From: Variovorax dokdonensis
GTDB lineage: Bacteria > Pseudomonadota > Gammaproteobacteria > Burkholderiales > Burkholderiaceae_C
Direction: 5' to 3'
DNA: 64,000 nucleotides
NCBI RefSeq assembly: GCF_030316895.1
Contig: NZ_JASZYV010000001.1
Coordinates: forward strand, 248,001-312,000
A program made the translations under genes and the position numbers. Shown piece after piece: positions 36,409-46,251 of the stretch. Position 1 is the stretch's first letter. The number at the start of each line of letters is the position of its first letter. Below the pieces are notes generated by a model. That model was not told the origin of the DNA and did no database searches. It saw nothing but the letters and a program-made list of their open reading frames with translations.

Positions 36409-37464
36409 ATGAACCTGCAGATCGGCAACATCCCGCTGGAAAACCGCTTGTTCGTGGCGCCGATGGCCGGCGTGACAGACAGGCCTTTTCGCATGTTGTG
36501 CCGCAGCCTGGGGGCGGGTTATGCAGTCAGCGAGATGGTCACCTCGCGCAAGGATCTGTGGACCTCGCTGAAGACCTCGCGCCGCGCCGACCATACCGGC
36601 GAAGCCGGACCGATCGCGGTTCAGATCGCCGGCACGGATGCCGCGATGATGGCCGAGGCCGCCGCCTACAACATCGACCGTGGCGCTCAGATCATCGACA
36701 TCAACATGGGCTGTCCGGCCAAGAAGGTCTGCAACAAGTGGGCCGGGTCGGCCCTCATGCGCGACGAGCCGCTGGCCCTGGAGATCGTGCAGGCGGTGGT
36801 GCAGGCCGCATTGCCGCACCACGTGCCCGTCACGCTCAAGATGCGCACCGGCTGGAGCGAGGACCATCGCAACGCCGTCGCACTGGCGGGACGCTTCGAA
36901 AGCGCCGGCGTGCAGATGCTGACGGTGCACGGCCGCACGCGCGAGCAAGGTTACAAGGGCCAGGCCGAATACGACACCATTGCGGCCGTGAAGGCGGCCG
37001 TGCGCATTCCAGTCGTGGCCAACGGCGACATCGACAGCCCTGCCAAGGCCAGGGACGTGCTGAAGGCCACGGGTGCCGACGCCATCATGGTCGGGCGCGC
37101 CGCGCAGGGGCGGCCGTGGATCTTCCGCGAGATTTCGCATTTCCTCGAGACGGGCACGCATCGTGCGGCGCCGCTGGTCGGTGAAGTGCGTCGGCTGCTG
37201 CTCGATCACCTGCAGGAGCACTACGGGCTCTATGGCGAATTCACCGGCGTGCGCACTGCGCGCAAGCACATCGGCTGGTATGTGCGTGGCTTGCCTGGCA
37301 GCGAAGACTTCCGCGACAGCATGAACCGGATCGAGGATTGCGACGCGCAGTGGCGCGCCGTGAGCGACTACTTCGACCAGCTCTCGCTGACGCATGACCG
37401 CATGCCCGAGCCGTCGACGATGCAGGCCGCCGCCGGCATCGAGGCAGAAGAGGCGGCCGCCTGA
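36409..37464 (+). CDS. dusB: tRNA-dihydrouridine synthase B
   Basis: A 351-residue flavoenzyme that reduces uridine to dihydrouridine in the tRNA D-loop, using FMN and NADPH. The TIM-barrel start is IPLENRLFVAPMAGVTDRPF; the catalytic cysteine is in NMGCPAKKVCNK (about 99-110), and the FMN-phosphate site is ADAIMVGRAAQGRPW. It is followed 40 bases later by fis, the classical dusB-fis arrangement. Confidence 0.96.
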   Translation: MNLQIGNIPLENRLFVAPMAGVTDRPFRMLCRSLGAGYAVSEMVTSRKDLWTSLKTSRRADHTGEAGPIAVQIAGTDAAMMAEAAAYNIDRGAQIIDINMGCPAKKVCNKWAGSALMRDEPLALEIVQAVVQAALPHHVPVTLKMRTGWSEDHRNAVALAGRFESAGVQMLTVHGRTREQGYKGQAEYDTIAAVKAAVRIPVVANGDIDSPAKARDVLKATGADAIMVGRAAQGRPWIFREISHFLETGTHRAAPLVGEVRRLLLDHLQEHYGLYGEFTGVRTARKHIGWYVRGLPGSEDFRDSMNRIEDCDAQWRAVSDYFDQLSLTHDRMPEPSTMQAAAGIEAEEAAA

Positions 37465-37504
37465 TGCCGCAACCAAGAACCAAGAAGAAGCGAACGAGAA
37501 GAGC

Positions 37505-37741
37505 ATGAGCAAGAAGCAAATCGAGGACTGCGTGCGCAGCTCTCTGGAGGGCTATTTCCGCGACCTGCGAGGCACCGAGCCGGATGGCATGTACGCCATG
37601 CTGGTCAATGTCGTGGAAAAGCCGTTGCTCGACGTGGTCATGACCCGCGCCGAAGGCAACCAGTCGCGCGCAGCACAGTGGCTGGGCCTGAACCGCAACA
37701 CGCTGCGCAAGAAGCTGATCGAACACAACCTTTTGAAATAA
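37505..37741 (+). CDS. fis: Fis-family DNA-binding protein
   Basis: A 78-residue nucleoid protein of the Fis type, with the C-terminal helix-turn-helix GNQSRAAQWLGLNRNTLRKK (about 51-70). It is shorter at the N-terminus than E. coli Fis, as in other betaproteobacteria. It bends DNA and modulates transcription and recombination. I chose the ATG at 37505 (MSKKQIEDCV), 40 bases after dusB. Confidence 0.95.
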   Translation: MSKKQIEDCVRSSLEGYFRDLRGTEPDGMYAMLVNVVEKPLLDVVMTRAEGNQSRAAQWLGLNRNTLRKKLIEHNLLK

Positions 37742-37768
37742 GCAGCTCGTCTGGCGAGCAAGGATCCC

Positions 37769-39367
37769 ATGGCACTGACCGCACTCATTTCCGTTTCCGA
37801 CAAGAGCGGAGTCCTCGAATTCGCGCAGGGGCTGCACGCCTTGGGCGTGAAGCTACTGTCCACCGGCGGTACTGCCAAGCTGCTGGCCGACGCCGGCCTG
37901 CCCGTGACCGAGGTGGCCGACCACACCGGCTTTCCGGAGATGCTTGACGGCCGCGTGAAGACGCTGCACCCCAAGGTCCACGGCGGCCTGCTGGCGCGGC
38001 GCGATCTGCCGGCGCACATGTCGGCGCTCGAAACCCATGGCATCGCGACGATCGACCTGCTGGTGGTCAACCTCTACCCGTTCGAGGCCACCGTGGCCAA
38101 GGCGGGCTGCACGTTGGAAGACGCCATCGAGAACATCGACATCGGCGGTCCGGCCATGGTGCGCAGCGCAGCCAAGAACTGGAAGGACGTGGCCGTGCTG
38201 ACCGACGCGAGCCAGTACCCGGTGGCGCTGTCGGCATTGCAGTCGCAGGGGCGCATCGACGAGAAGACCAAGTTCGCCTTCTCGGTCGCCGCCTTCAACC
38301 GCATTGCCGACTACGACGGCGCGATCAGCGACTACCTGTCTTCCATCGACTTCGAGGCCAGCGCCGCGCAACCGGCGCCCGTGCGCAAGCCCTTCCCGGC
38401 GCAGAGCAATGGCCGTTTCGTGAAGCTGCAGGACCTGCGCTACGGCGAGAACCCGCACCAGCAGGCCGCGTTCTATCGCGATCTGTACCCCGCCCCGGGT
38501 TCGCTCGTGACCGCCAGGCAATTGCAGGGCAAGGAACTGTCCTACAACAACATCGCCGACGCGGATGCGGCGTGGGAATGCGTCAAGAGCTTCGACACGC
38601 CCGCGTGCGTGATCGTCAAGCATGCCAACCCGTGCGGCGTGGCCGTGGGCGTGGACGCGGCGCAAGCCTACGACAAGGCCTTCAAGACCGATCCCACTTC
38701 GGCCTTCGGCGGCATCATCGCCTTCAACCGGCCCGTGGACGAGGCCGCCGCGCAGGCGGTGAGCAAGCAGTTCGTCGAAGTGCTGATGGCGCCCGGCTTC
38801 ACGCCAGAGGCACTGGCGGTTTTCAAGAGCAAAGTGAATGTGCGCATCCTCGAGATCGCGCTGCCGCCCGGCGGCGCCACCGCCTGGGAGCGCGGCTTGA
38901 ACGCGGTCGATGCCAAGCGCATCGGCTCGGGCCTGCTGCTGCAGACGGCCGACAACCACGAGCTGACGCTGGACGCGCTCAAGGTCGTGACGAAGAAGCA
39001 GCCGACGCCAGAGCAACTGCAGGACCTGCTGTTTGCCTGGAAGGTGGCCAAGTACGTCAAGAGCAACGCCATCGTCTTCTGCGCGGGCGGCATGACGCTG
39101 GGCGTCGGCGCCGGACAGATGAGCCGCATCGATTCGGCCCGTATCGCCAGCATCAAGGCCGAGCATGCCAAGCTGCCGCTTGCCGGCTCTGCGGTGGCCA
39201 GCGACGCGTTCTTCCCGTTCCGCGATGGGCTCGATGTGGTGGTGGACCATGGCGCTTCCTGCGTCATTCAGCCCGGCGGCTCGATGCGCGACCAGGAAGT
39301 GATCGACGCGGCCGACGAGCGCGGCGTGGCGATGGTCTTTACCGGCGTCAGGCACTTCCGGCACTGA
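37769..39367 (+). CDS. purH: Bifunctional AICAR transformylase/IMP cyclohydrolase
   Basis: This 532-residue enzyme performs the last two steps of IMP synthesis. The N-terminal MGS-like cyclohydrolase domain (about 1-150) begins [15 protein letters not shown] and contains [12 protein letters not shown]; the transformylase domain carries [20 protein letters not shown] and the catalytic lysine-histidine in [12 protein letters not shown]. It follows fis by 27 bases. Length and motifs are complete. Confidence 0.97.
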   Translation: MALTALISVSDKSGVLEFAQGLHALGVKLLSTGGTAKLLADAGLPVTEVADHTGFPEMLDGRVKTLHPKVHGGLLARRDLPAHMSALETHGIATIDLLVVNLYPFEATVAKAGCTLEDAIENIDIGGPAMVRSAAKNWKDVAVLTDASQYPVALSALQSQGRIDEKTKFAFSVAAFNRIADYDGAISDYLSSIDFEASAAQPAPVRKPFPAQSNGRFVKLQDLRYGENPHQQAAFYRDLYPAPGSLVTARQLQGKELSYNNIADADAAWECVKSFDTPACVIVKHANPCGVAVGVDAAQAYDKAFKTDPTSAFGGIIAFNRPVDEAAAQAVSKQFVEVLMAPGFTPEALAVFKSKVNVRILEIALPPGGATAWERGLNAVDAKRIGSGLLLQTADNHELTLDALKVVTKKQPTPEQLQDLLFAWKVAKYVKSNAIVFCAGGMTLGVGAGQMSRIDSARIASIKAEHAKLPLAGSAVASDAFFPFRDGLDVVVDHGASCVIQPGGSMRDQEVIDAADERGVAMVFTGVRHFRH

Positions 39368-39374
39368 AGCCGTT

Positions 39375-39408
39375 CGGCCCGGCTCGAACGTGAGGGGCCG
39401 CCGGGCCG
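39375..39408. terminator. Possible bidirectional terminator between purH and the barrel gene
   Basis: CGGCCCGGC and GCCGGGCCG form a perfect 9-bp stem with a 16-base loop in the gap between two convergent genes. No T-tract follows on either strand, so it would be an imperfect intrinsic terminator or a stabilising hairpin. Confidence 0.4.
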
Positions 39409-39442
39409 AGCCTGGCGCCCCGCCTTGTCGTCGTGCGAGTGC

Positions 39443-39949
39443 CTACGGGGACGTCTGCGCAGCGACGGCGCCTGCCGACGGCGGCGCTTCGAACCGGAAC
39501 TTCAACTGGAACGTGATGGCGCCGTTCAGCCGGTCCTTGTACTCGGGGATGAAACCCACGTTCAGGCCCAGGCGCCCATGCTCGTAGGACACGACGGGAA
39601 CCACGGCAGGAAACCAGCCCCCGTCGTTCATGCGCGGGTAGCCGTCGAAACCGCCCACCGCGACACCGAAGCGAAACCCCTTCCACTCGAGCGGCATGAC
39701 GTACATGCCGACGTAGTGAGAGGTCATGCGCTCGCTGTTGCGGTATCCGCCGGCCGTGAACGACAACATGTCGGTCAACGGCCATTCGATGCCAATGCCG
39801 TAGTTCGCATCTTCGAGGCCGGCGTTGCGGTCGAAGTGCACCGAATAGAAGCCAGGGTTGATCCAGACCTGCGACAAGGGCGCTTGCGCCAGGCAGGTCA
39901 ACGGTGCCGAAAGGCTTGCCAACCCGAGCCAGCGGGCCAGCGCCCTCAT
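39443..39949 (-). CDS. Small outer-membrane beta-barrel protein (PagP-like?)
   Basis: A 168-residue exported protein with a signal peptide ending in APLTCLAQA. The mature part alternates aromatic and polar residues ([50 protein letters not shown]) as expected for an eight-stranded barrel. Size and the C-terminal pattern recall PagP lipid-A palmitoyltransferases, but I do not see enough of the catalytic His-Asp-Ser pattern to name it. Its ATG overlaps the hemL stop (ATGA). Confidence 0.7.
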   Translation of the reverse strand: MRALARWLGLASLSAPLTCLAQAPLSQVWINPGFYSVHFDRNAGLEDANYGIGIEWPLTDMLSFTAGGYRNSERMTSHYVGMYVMPLEWKGFRFGVAVGGFDGYPRMNDGGWFPAVVPVVSYEHGRLGLNVGFIPEYKDRLNGAITFQLKFRFEAPPSAGAVAAQTSP

Positions 39950-41241
39950 GCGCGCCCCAACTCCTTGAACACCTCGTGCGCCGCCTCGACCGTGGCGGCG
40001 ACGTCTTCGTCGCTGTGCGCCGCGGACACAAAGCCGGCCTCGTAAAGCGCGGGCGCGATGTAGACACCCCGATCAAGCAAGCCGTGGAAGAGGGTGTTGA
40101 AGCGGGCGCCGTCACTCTTCATGACGCTGCCGTAGTCCTGCGGCAATTGGTCGAGCAGGAAGAAGCCGAACATGCCACCTTCGCTGTCGACGCTAAAAGG
40201 CACCCCTTCCTGATCGGCTGCGGATTTCAGTCCTGCGACCAGCTTGCGCGTCCTGGCCGCGAGCGTGGCATAGAAGCCCGGCTTGGCAATCTCGCGCAGC
40301 GTGGCCAGTCCGCACGCCGTGGCCACCGGATTGCCGGACAGCGTGCCCGCCTGGTACACGGGGCCGAGCGGCGCCAGTTGTTCCATGATGTCGCGCGGGC
40401 CGCCAAAGGCCGCCAACGGCATGCCGCCGCCGATCACCTTGCCCAGCACTGTCAGGTCGGGGGTGATGCCCAGCACGCCCTGGGCACCGGTTAAGCCGAC
40501 GCGAAAGCCCGTCATGACCTCGTCGAACACGAGCAGCGCGCCATGCTGGGTGCACAGTTCGCGGCAGCGCTGCGCGAACGCCTGCGATGCGCGAACGAAG
40601 TTCATGTTGCCGGCGATCGCCTCGATCATCACGCAGGCGATGTCCTGTCCCTGTGTGGCAAAGGCTTCTTCGAGTTGCGCGATGTCGTTGTAGCGCAGGA
40701 CCAGCGTGTGTTGCACCACCTCGGGCGGGACGCCGGCGGAGGTGGGATTGCCGAAGGTGGCCAGCCCGGAGCCGGCCTTGACCAGCAAGGCATCGGCATG
40801 GCCGTGGTAGCAGCCTTCGAACTTGACGATGACCTTGCGGCCGGTGGCGCCGCGCGCCAGGCGCAGGGCGCTCATCGCGGCCTCGGTGCCTGAACTGACG
40901 AGGCGCACCATTTCCATCGAGGGCATCAGCGTGAGGATGGCCTCGGCCAGTTCGATCTCGCGCTCGGTCGGTGCGCCGAAGGAAAAGCCTTCGCCCACGG
41001 CGCTCTGCACCGCCTCGACCACGGCCGGATGCCCGTGGCCCAGGATCATCGGCCCCCAGGAGCCGATGTAGTCGATATAGCGGCGTTCGGCGGCGTCCCA
41101 CATGTAGGCGCCTTGGGCGCGGCGGATGAAGCGCGGCGTGCCGCCGACGGCGCGGAAGGCGCGCACGGGCGAGTTCACGCCGCCAGGGATCACGGCGCGG
41201 GCGCGCTCGAAGAGGGTGTCGTTGGTGTCGGGTTGGCTCAT
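39946..41241 (-). CDS. hemL: Glutamate-1-semialdehyde 2,1-aminomutase
   Basis: A 431-residue PLP-dependent class III aminotransferase-fold enzyme that makes 5-aminolevulinate for haem. The signature begins [19 protein letters not shown]; the PLP lysine is in [16 protein letters not shown] (about 265), with DEVMTGFR upstream. The start at 41241 (MSQPDTN) leaves seven bases to the upstream ThiD-like gene, so these two and the barrel gene appear to be one operon. Confidence 0.97.
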   Translation of the reverse strand: MSQPDTNDTLFERARAVIPGGVNSPVRAFRAVGGTPRFIRRAQGAYMWDAAERRYIDYIGSWGPMILGHGHPAVVEAVQSAVGEGFSFGAPTEREIELAEAILTLMPSMEMVRLVSSGTEAAMSALRLARGATGRKVIVKFEGCYHGHADALLVKAGSGLATFGNPTSAGVPPEVVQHTLVLRYNDIAQLEEAFATQGQDIACVMIEAIAGNMNFVRASQAFAQRCRELCTQHGALLVFDEVMTGFRVGLTGAQGVLGITPDLTVLGKVIGGGMPLAAFGGPRDIMEQLAPLGPVYQAGTLSGNPVATACGLATLREIAKPGFYATLAARTRKLVAGLKSAADQEGVPFSVDSEGGMFGFFLLDQLPQDYGSVMKSDGARFNTLFHGLLDRGVYIAPALYEAGFVSAAHSDEDVAATVEAAHEVFKELGRA

Positions 41242-41248
41242 CGGGGAT

Positions 41249-42238
41249 TCAGTGTCGGGTTTCGTGCGGGGGCAGGGCGAAGTCGCTGAGTCCCTCCGCG
41301 GGATCCTGGGGGGCGTCGCCGTTTTCTTCGGCATCGGCTTGTGCCCAGAACAGTCGATCGGGCAGCACATGCCCCATGCCGGGGCGGAAGCCCGCGTCAA
41401 GGCAGCGGTCCATGTAGCTCAGTGCCTCGCTCGTGGCCGACACCAGGTCGGTGCCGCAGGCGAGCAAGGCTGCCAGCGCTGCCGAGAGCGTATCTCCGGC
41501 TCCTGCGAATACGGCTTCGAGTCGCTCGTACTTCTCGCTCGCCAGCACGGCCTGCGGCGAGGCCAGCACGTTGTCGATGTACTGCTCGGGCAGCATGAGG
41601 CCGGTCACCAGCGTGTAGGGCACGCCGAGTTCTCCGGCGGCCATCGCCACATCGCGAGCGCTGGGTGGGCGCTCGCCATTCCAGTCGGGCAACAACCAGC
41701 GCCACAGCGTGCTGTGGTTGCCCACCAGCACCGTGGTCTGCGGCAGGATCAGTTCGCGGAAGGCGTCCAGATAGCCTTCGATCTGGTTCTCTTCCCACCA
41801 CGACAGGTTGGGCATGTAGGCCACCACGGGCACGTCGGGGTAGTCGCTCGTGGTCTCGGCAATCTGCGCCAGGTTTTCGGGCGTGCCCGCGAAGCCGACC
41901 TTGATCAGTTGCACCGGCACGTCCTCGAGGATGGCGCGCGACTGTTCGGCCACCGCGTCTTCGTCGAAGGCGAAGAAGTCGAAGATCTCGGCGCTGTCGC
42001 GCACATAGGTGCCGGTCACCACCGGCAGCACATGCGCGCCGACCGAGGCGATCGCCAGCGTGTCGCCGGCCAATCCGCCTGCGCCGCTCGGGTCGCTCGC
42101 GTTGAATACCAGCACGCTCGGAGGCACGGCCTGAGACTGCTCGCGAGCTTCCTCGTCGTCGTTTTCGGGGGCTTGCCCGCCCCCGCTAAGATCGTCGGGG
42201 ACGCCAGCGTCTCCGGTGGGTAGTAGGGAAGTTTTCAT
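41249..42238 (-). CDS. thiD: Hydroxymethylpyrimidine/phosphomethylpyrimidine kinase (ThiD-like)
   Basis: A 329-residue ribokinase-fold kinase. The N-terminal substrate motif is [15 protein letters not shown] and the anion-hole motif [17 protein letters not shown] is intact, with the catalytic Asp in GAGDT. It would phosphorylate HMP and HMP-P for thiamine synthesis. The acidic N-terminal 50 residues are an extension not found in E. coli ThiD, and there are no other thi genes nearby, so a related pyridoxal-type substrate is possible. Confidence 0.85.
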   Translation of the reverse strand: MKTSLLPTGDAGVPDDLSGGGQAPENDDEEAREQSQAVPPSVLVFNASDPSGAGGLAGDTLAIASVGAHVLPVVTGTYVRDSAEIFDFFAFDEDAVAEQSRAILEDVPVQLIKVGFAGTPENLAQIAETTSDYPDVPVVAYMPNLSWWEENQIEGYLDAFRELILPQTTVLVGNHSTLWRWLLPDWNGERPPSARDVAMAAGELGVPYTLVTGLMLPEQYIDNVLASPQAVLASEKYERLEAVFAGAGDTLSAALAALLACGTDLVSATSEALSYMDRCLDAGFRPGMGHVLPDRLFWAQADAEENGDAPQDPAEGLSDFALPPHETRH

Positions 42239-42310
42239 GCGCCTGTAACGCCTCGCCGGGATGGTGGCAGATGTGAGACGCAAATCACAAGTTTGCTGGT
42301 GACGTCTCGA

Positions 42311-42316
42311 TACAAT
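42311..42316 (+). promoter_or_regulatory. Probable -10 element of the rubredoxin gene
   Basis: TACAAT followed by CG, 35 bases before the rubredoxin ATG, in the divergent region to thiD. It may also drive the pil-chp operon if transcription reads through. Confidence 0.4.
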
Positions 42317-42350
42317 CGTTGCATTCTATGAACAGGGACCGTAAGCTGCG

Positions 42351-42521
42351 ATGAACAACAAGACTTGGATGTGTCTTATTTGCGGGTGGATCTACGACGA
42401 GGCCGTCGGAGTTCCAGAAGATGGTATTGCGGCCGGCACTGCCTGGGCCGAAGTGCCGATGAACTGGACTTGTCCCGAGTGTGGCGCTCGCAAGGAAGAC
42501 TTTGAAATGGTCGAAATCTGA
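42351..42521 (+). CDS. Rubredoxin
   Basis: A 56-residue iron-binding electron carrier with both ligand pairs, CLICGWIYDE (C-x2-C) and CPECGARKED (C-x2-C). It shuttles single electrons, for example to alkane hydroxylases or oxygen-reducing flavoproteins; no obvious partner is nearby. Rubredoxin beside the pil-chp genes is a recurrent arrangement in Burkholderiales. Confidence 0.95.
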   Translation: MNNKTWMCLICGWIYDEAVGVPEDGIAAGTAWAEVPMNWTCPECGARKEDFEMVEI

Positions 42522-42600
42522 AGCATGGCATAGGGCCACGCTTCCGGCGATCTTCTTTTGAAGGTTGCTGACATCGAACTGAAAGTTTGAGGAGCGTGCC

Positions 42601-42999
42601 ATGAGCACCAACGGAACCGGCTACAAGGTGCTCGTCATCGACGACAGCAACACCATTCGCCGCAGCGCCGAGATCTTTCTCAAGCAGGGCGGCCACGAGG
42701 TATTGCTGGCCGAAGATGGGTTCGATGCCCTGTCCAAGGTCAATGACCACAAGCCGGATCTGATCTTCTGCGACATCCTGATGCCGCGCCTCGATGGCTA
42801 TCAGACCTGCGCCATCATCAAGCGCAACGCGCATTTCTCCGGGGTTCCCGTCGTGATGCTGTCCTCCAAGGACGGCGTGTTCGACAAGGCTCGCGGCCGC
42901 ATGGTCGGCTCGCAGCAGTACCTCACCAAACCCTTTACCAAAGACCAACTGCTCCAGGCTGTGGAGCAGTTTGGCGTTGCCCAAGCGGAAGCACACTAA
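42601..42999 (+). CDS. pilG: Twitching motility response regulator PilG
   Basis: A 132-residue single receiver domain protein (DDSNTIRRSAEIFLKQGG, phospho-acceptor Asp in LIFCDILMPRLDGYQ, Lys in YLTKPFTK). The sequence after the aspartate is typical of PilG, which takes phosphate from ChpA and drives pilus extension polarity. It is the first gene of the pilG-H-I-J-chpA cluster; its TAA is immediately followed by the pilH ATG. Confidence 0.93.
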   Translation: MSTNGTGYKVLVIDDSNTIRRSAEIFLKQGGHEVLLAEDGFDALSKVNDHKPDLIFCDILMPRLDGYQTCAIIKRNAHFSGVPVVMLSSKDGVFDKARGRMVGSQQYLTKPFTKDQLLQAVEQFGVAQAEAH

Positions 43000-43365
43000 A
43001 TGCCTATTCAGAAAGTCCTCGTCGTCGACGATTCGAAGACGGAACTGGTGTTTCTCAGCGACCTGCTGCAGAAGAACGGTTTCAAGGTGCAGACGGCCGA
43101 AAACGCCGATGACGCCATGCGCCGGCTGCGCGAAGAGCGCCCCGACCTGATCCTGATGGACGTGGTCATGCCGGGCCAGAACGGCTTCCAGCTCACGCGC
43201 GCCATTGCCCGTGATCCGCAGTACGCCAACGTGCCGATCATCCTGTGCACGAGCAAGAACCAGGAAACCGATCGCGTGTGGGGAATGCGCCAAGGTGCTC
43301 GCGACTACATCGTCAAGCCGGTGAATCCGGCCGAGCTGATCGCCAAGATCAGCGCCCTCAGCTGA
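43000..43365 (+). CDS. pilH: Twitching motility response regulator PilH
   Basis: A 121-residue receiver-only protein (VVDDSKTELVFLSDLLQKNG, Asp in LILMDVVMPGQNGFQ, Lys in YIVKPVNP). In Pil-Chp systems PilH counteracts PilG, favouring pilus retraction or acting as a phosphate sink. It starts with no gap after pilG. Confidence 0.93.
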   Translation: MPIQKVLVVDDSKTELVFLSDLLQKNGFKVQTAENADDAMRRLREERPDLILMDVVMPGQNGFQLTRAIARDPQYANVPIILCTSKNQETDRVWGMRQGARDYIVKPVNPAELIAKISALS

Positions 43366-43390
43366 ACCAACCCGGGCAAGCGCACAAGCC

Positions 43391-43921
43391 ATGGCCAATC
43401 GCGACGCACTCAGAGCCTTCCAGGCCCGCCTGGCCAGTCGCTTGCAGGCAGCACGCAGCGCCGGCGTTTCGGCGTCCTGGCTGGCCGTGGAGGCGGGCGA
43501 TGGCAAGTACCTGTTCCCGCTCGGGCATGCAGGCGAGATCTTTCCATGGACGACGCCGCAGCCGGTGCCCTATACCGCGCCGTGGTTCCTGGGCGTTTCG
43601 AACCTTCGTGGAGAGCTCTACGGGGTGGTCGAGCTGGCCAGCTTTGCCGATGGTGGCCAGCCGCAGCAGGTGCCCGAGGCCGTGCGCGCCCAATCGCGCC
43701 TGGTCGCGCTCAACGAACTGCTTGAAGTCAATTGCGCCTTGCTGATCGACCGCCTGGTCGGCTTGCGCGGCGCGGAATCGTTCGTCGAGGCCAAGGCGGC
43801 CGCCGACGATGCCCCGGTGTGGATGGGTCATGTGTTCACCGACGACAGCGGCGTTCAGTGGCAGGAGATCAACCTGCAGGCGCTTTCCCAGCAACCTCAA
43901 TTTCTCAGCATCGGCGCCTGA
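43391..43921 (+). CDS. pilI: CheW-like adaptor PilI
   Basis: A 176-residue CheW-domain protein (LAVEAGDGKYLFPLGHAGEI, APWFLGVSNLRGELYGVVEL). It couples the PilJ receptor to the ChpA kinase. It lies 25 bases after pilH and 36 before pilJ. Confidence 0.92.
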   Translation: MANRDALRAFQARLASRLQAARSAGVSASWLAVEAGDGKYLFPLGHAGEIFPWTTPQPVPYTAPWFLGVSNLRGELYGVVELASFADGGQPQQVPEAVRAQSRLVALNELLEVNCALLIDRLVGLRGAESFVEAKAAADDAPVWMGHVFTDDSGVQWQEINLQALSQQPQFLSIGA

Positions 43922-43957
43922 ACGGGCGCATTTGCACATTTCAACGAAGGAGCGGCC

Positions 43958-46234
43958 GTGAGCTCGATCGCCGACAAGTTCAAGAATCTTCTGCCCGCTC
44001 GCGACAGCAGTGGGGACCAGGGCGCCGTGCCTTCGGACAACGTGGAGACGGTGCAGGACTTCGATGAGAAGACCGTGCTGCTCCAGCGCGACGCCAGCGT
44101 CTCGGCCGCCAACGAATCGGTGCCGGGCATGGCCGAGTCGACAGAGCCTGCGGCGGCCGTCTCGGCGGACCCCGCTACGCCCGCGCCGCCGGAGCGCACC
44201 GACTTGCAGCGCCAGCAGCGTTTCCTGTTCATGGCGCTGGTCGCCGTCGTGGCGGTGCTGCTCATCATCGCTGGTTGGGCCATCGTGCACTCGGACCGCG
44301 TCGCCCAGCAGGTGGGCGCGACCGGTCAGGCGCTGATGCAGTCGCAGCGTCTGGCCAAGTCGGTCTCGCAGGCCCTCGTGGGTGACGTCAAGGCCTTCGC
44401 CGAAGTGAAGGACAGCGCCGGCTCCATGTCGCAACGCGTGCATGGTCTGGCCAGCGGCGACGACGCCTTGAACCTGACCGCGGTCGACACCAAGCTGTCG
44501 CCGGACCTCGACAAGATCATGCCGCTGGTCGATCGCGCCGATGCAAGCGCCAAGGCCGTGCTCGGGCAGCAGAAGATCCTGACGCAGGTGGGCGCCGCTC
44601 TGCGCGACATCAACCGGCAGTCGTCCGACCTGCTGGAAATGACCGAAACCGTCGCTGCCTTGAAGGCACAGCAGAACGCCTCGGTGGCCGAAATCTCCGC
44701 CGCTGGCCAGTTGGTCATGCTGACGCAGCGCATCGGCAAGTCCGCCAACGAATTCCTGACGGTCGAAGGCGTGAGCCCGGACGCCGTGTTCCTGCTCGGC
44801 AAGGACCTCAACACCTTCCAGGACGTGGCACGCGGCCTGCTCGACGGCAACGCGCAGCAACGTCTGCCGGCCACGACCGATCGCCAGACCCGCCAGCAAC
44901 TCGAAGCCATCCTGAAGGCCTATGAGCAGACGCGGACCCAGGCAGGCGCCATTCTGGGCAACCTGCAGGGCCTGGTCACCGCCCGTGAGGCTCAGGCCTC
45001 GATCCTGGCCGACAGCGAGCCGCTGCGCATCGCGCTGGGCGGGCTGCAGGACAAGCTCTCCGACGAAGCCGGCCTGGGTGCCGGTACCGTGCTGGCCCTC
45101 ATCGTGCTCTCGTTGGTGGCCCTCGGCCTGGCCGGCGCCATTGCCTACGCACAGGTGAAGGAAGGTCGCGAGCGCGCCTCATCGGCCGAACGCGACCGCG
45201 TCGAATCCGACCGCGCCCACGAAGAAGTGACGCGCGTGAACGTGGCCAACCAGGCCGCCATTCTTCGACTGATGAACGAACTGCAGGCAGTGGCCGAAGG
45301 CGATCTGACGCAGGAAGCCACCGTGACCGAGGACATCACCGGCGCCATCGCCGACTCGGTGAACTACACGGTGGAAGAACTGCGTCTGCTGGTGGGCAAC
45401 GTGCAGAACACGGCAACCCGGGTGGCTTCGACCACGGCGCAGGTGGAAAACACCTCGACCGAACTGCTGGCGGCCTCGACCGAGCAGCTGCGCGAAATCC
45501 GCGACACCGGCCAGTCCGTGCTGACGATGGCCGAGCGCATCAACAACGTGTCCGCCCAGGCGCAGGAATCCGCCACGGTGGCTCGCCAATCGCTGGAGGC
45601 TGCATCGTCGGGTCTGCAGGCCGTGCAGAACGCCATCGGCGGCATGAACTCGATCCGCGACCAGATCCAGGAAACCTCCAAGCGCATCAAGCGCCTGGGC
45701 GAGTCTTCGCAGGAGATCGGCGAAATCACCGAACTGATCTCGGACATTACCGAACAGACGAACGTGCTGGCTCTGAACGCCGCCATTCAGGCCGCCTCCG
45801 CTGGCGAAGCCGGCCGCGGCTTCTCGGTGGTGGCCGAGGAAGTGCAGCGACTGGCCGAACGCTCGGCAGACGCCACGCGCCAGATCGCGGCGCTGGTGAA
45901 GGCGATTCAGACCGATACGCAAGATGCCGTGGGCGCCATGGAGCGTTCCACGCAGGGTGTGGTCGAAGGCGCCAAGCTCTCCGACAATGCGGGTACCGCA
46001 CTTTCGGAGATCGACCGCGTGTCCCGCCGCCTTGCAGAACTGATCGAGCAGATCTCCCAGTCCGCCTCCCGCGAAGCCAAGTCGGCCAACGTGGTGGCGG
46101 CCAACATCCAGCACATCTTTGCCGTGACCGAGCAGACGGGTGAGGGCACCCGCACCACGGCACAGCAGGTGCGCGAACTGTCCCTCATGGCCGACGAGCT
46201 GCGCCAGTCGGTGGCACGCTTCAAGATTGCCTGA
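43958..46234 (+). CDS. pilJ: Methyl-accepting chemotaxis receptor PilJ
   Basis: A 758-residue membrane receptor with a GTG start. An unusually long cytoplasmic N-terminus (about 85 residues, acidic) precedes the first membrane helix (FMALVAVVAVLLIIAGWAIV, about 90-110). The periplasmic PilJ/NarX-type helical domain contains MQSQRLAKS and MLTQRIGKS repeats, the second membrane helix is at about 375-395, and a HAMP-like linker leads to the signalling hairpin with EQTNVLALNAAIQAASAGEA near 597. It senses pilus- or surface-related cues for twitching. Confidence 0.95.
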   Translation: MSSIADKFKNLLPARDSSGDQGAVPSDNVETVQDFDEKTVLLQRDASVSAANESVPGMAESTEPAAAVSADPATPAPPERTDLQRQQRFLFMALVAVVAVLLIIAGWAIVHSDRVAQQVGATGQALMQSQRLAKSVSQALVGDVKAFAEVKDSAGSMSQRVHGLASGDDALNLTAVDTKLSPDLDKIMPLVDRADASAKAVLGQQKILTQVGAALRDINRQSSDLLEMTETVAALKAQQNASVAEISAAGQLVMLTQRIGKSANEFLTVEGVSPDAVFLLGKDLNTFQDVARGLLDGNAQQRLPATTDRQTRQQLEAILKAYEQTRTQAGAILGNLQGLVTAREAQASILADSEPLRIALGGLQDKLSDEAGLGAGTVLALIVLSLVALGLAGAIAYAQVKEGRERASSAERDRVESDRAHEEVTRVNVANQAAILRLMNELQAVAEGDLTQEATVTEDITGAIADSVNYTVEELRLLVGNVQNTATRVASTTAQVENTSTELLAASTEQLREIRDTGQSVLTMAERINNVSAQAQESATVARQSLEAASSGLQAVQNAIGGMNSIRDQIQETSKRIKRLGESSQEIGEITELISDITEQTNVLALNAAIQAASAGEAGRGFSVVAEEVQRLAERSADATRQIAALVKAIQTDTQDAVGAMERSTQGVVEGAKLSDNAGTALSEIDRVSRRLAELIEQISQSASREAKSANVVAANIQHIFAVTEQTGEGTRTTAQQVRELSLMADELRQSVARFKIA

Positions 46235-46251
46235 ACGACGAGCTGACCAAC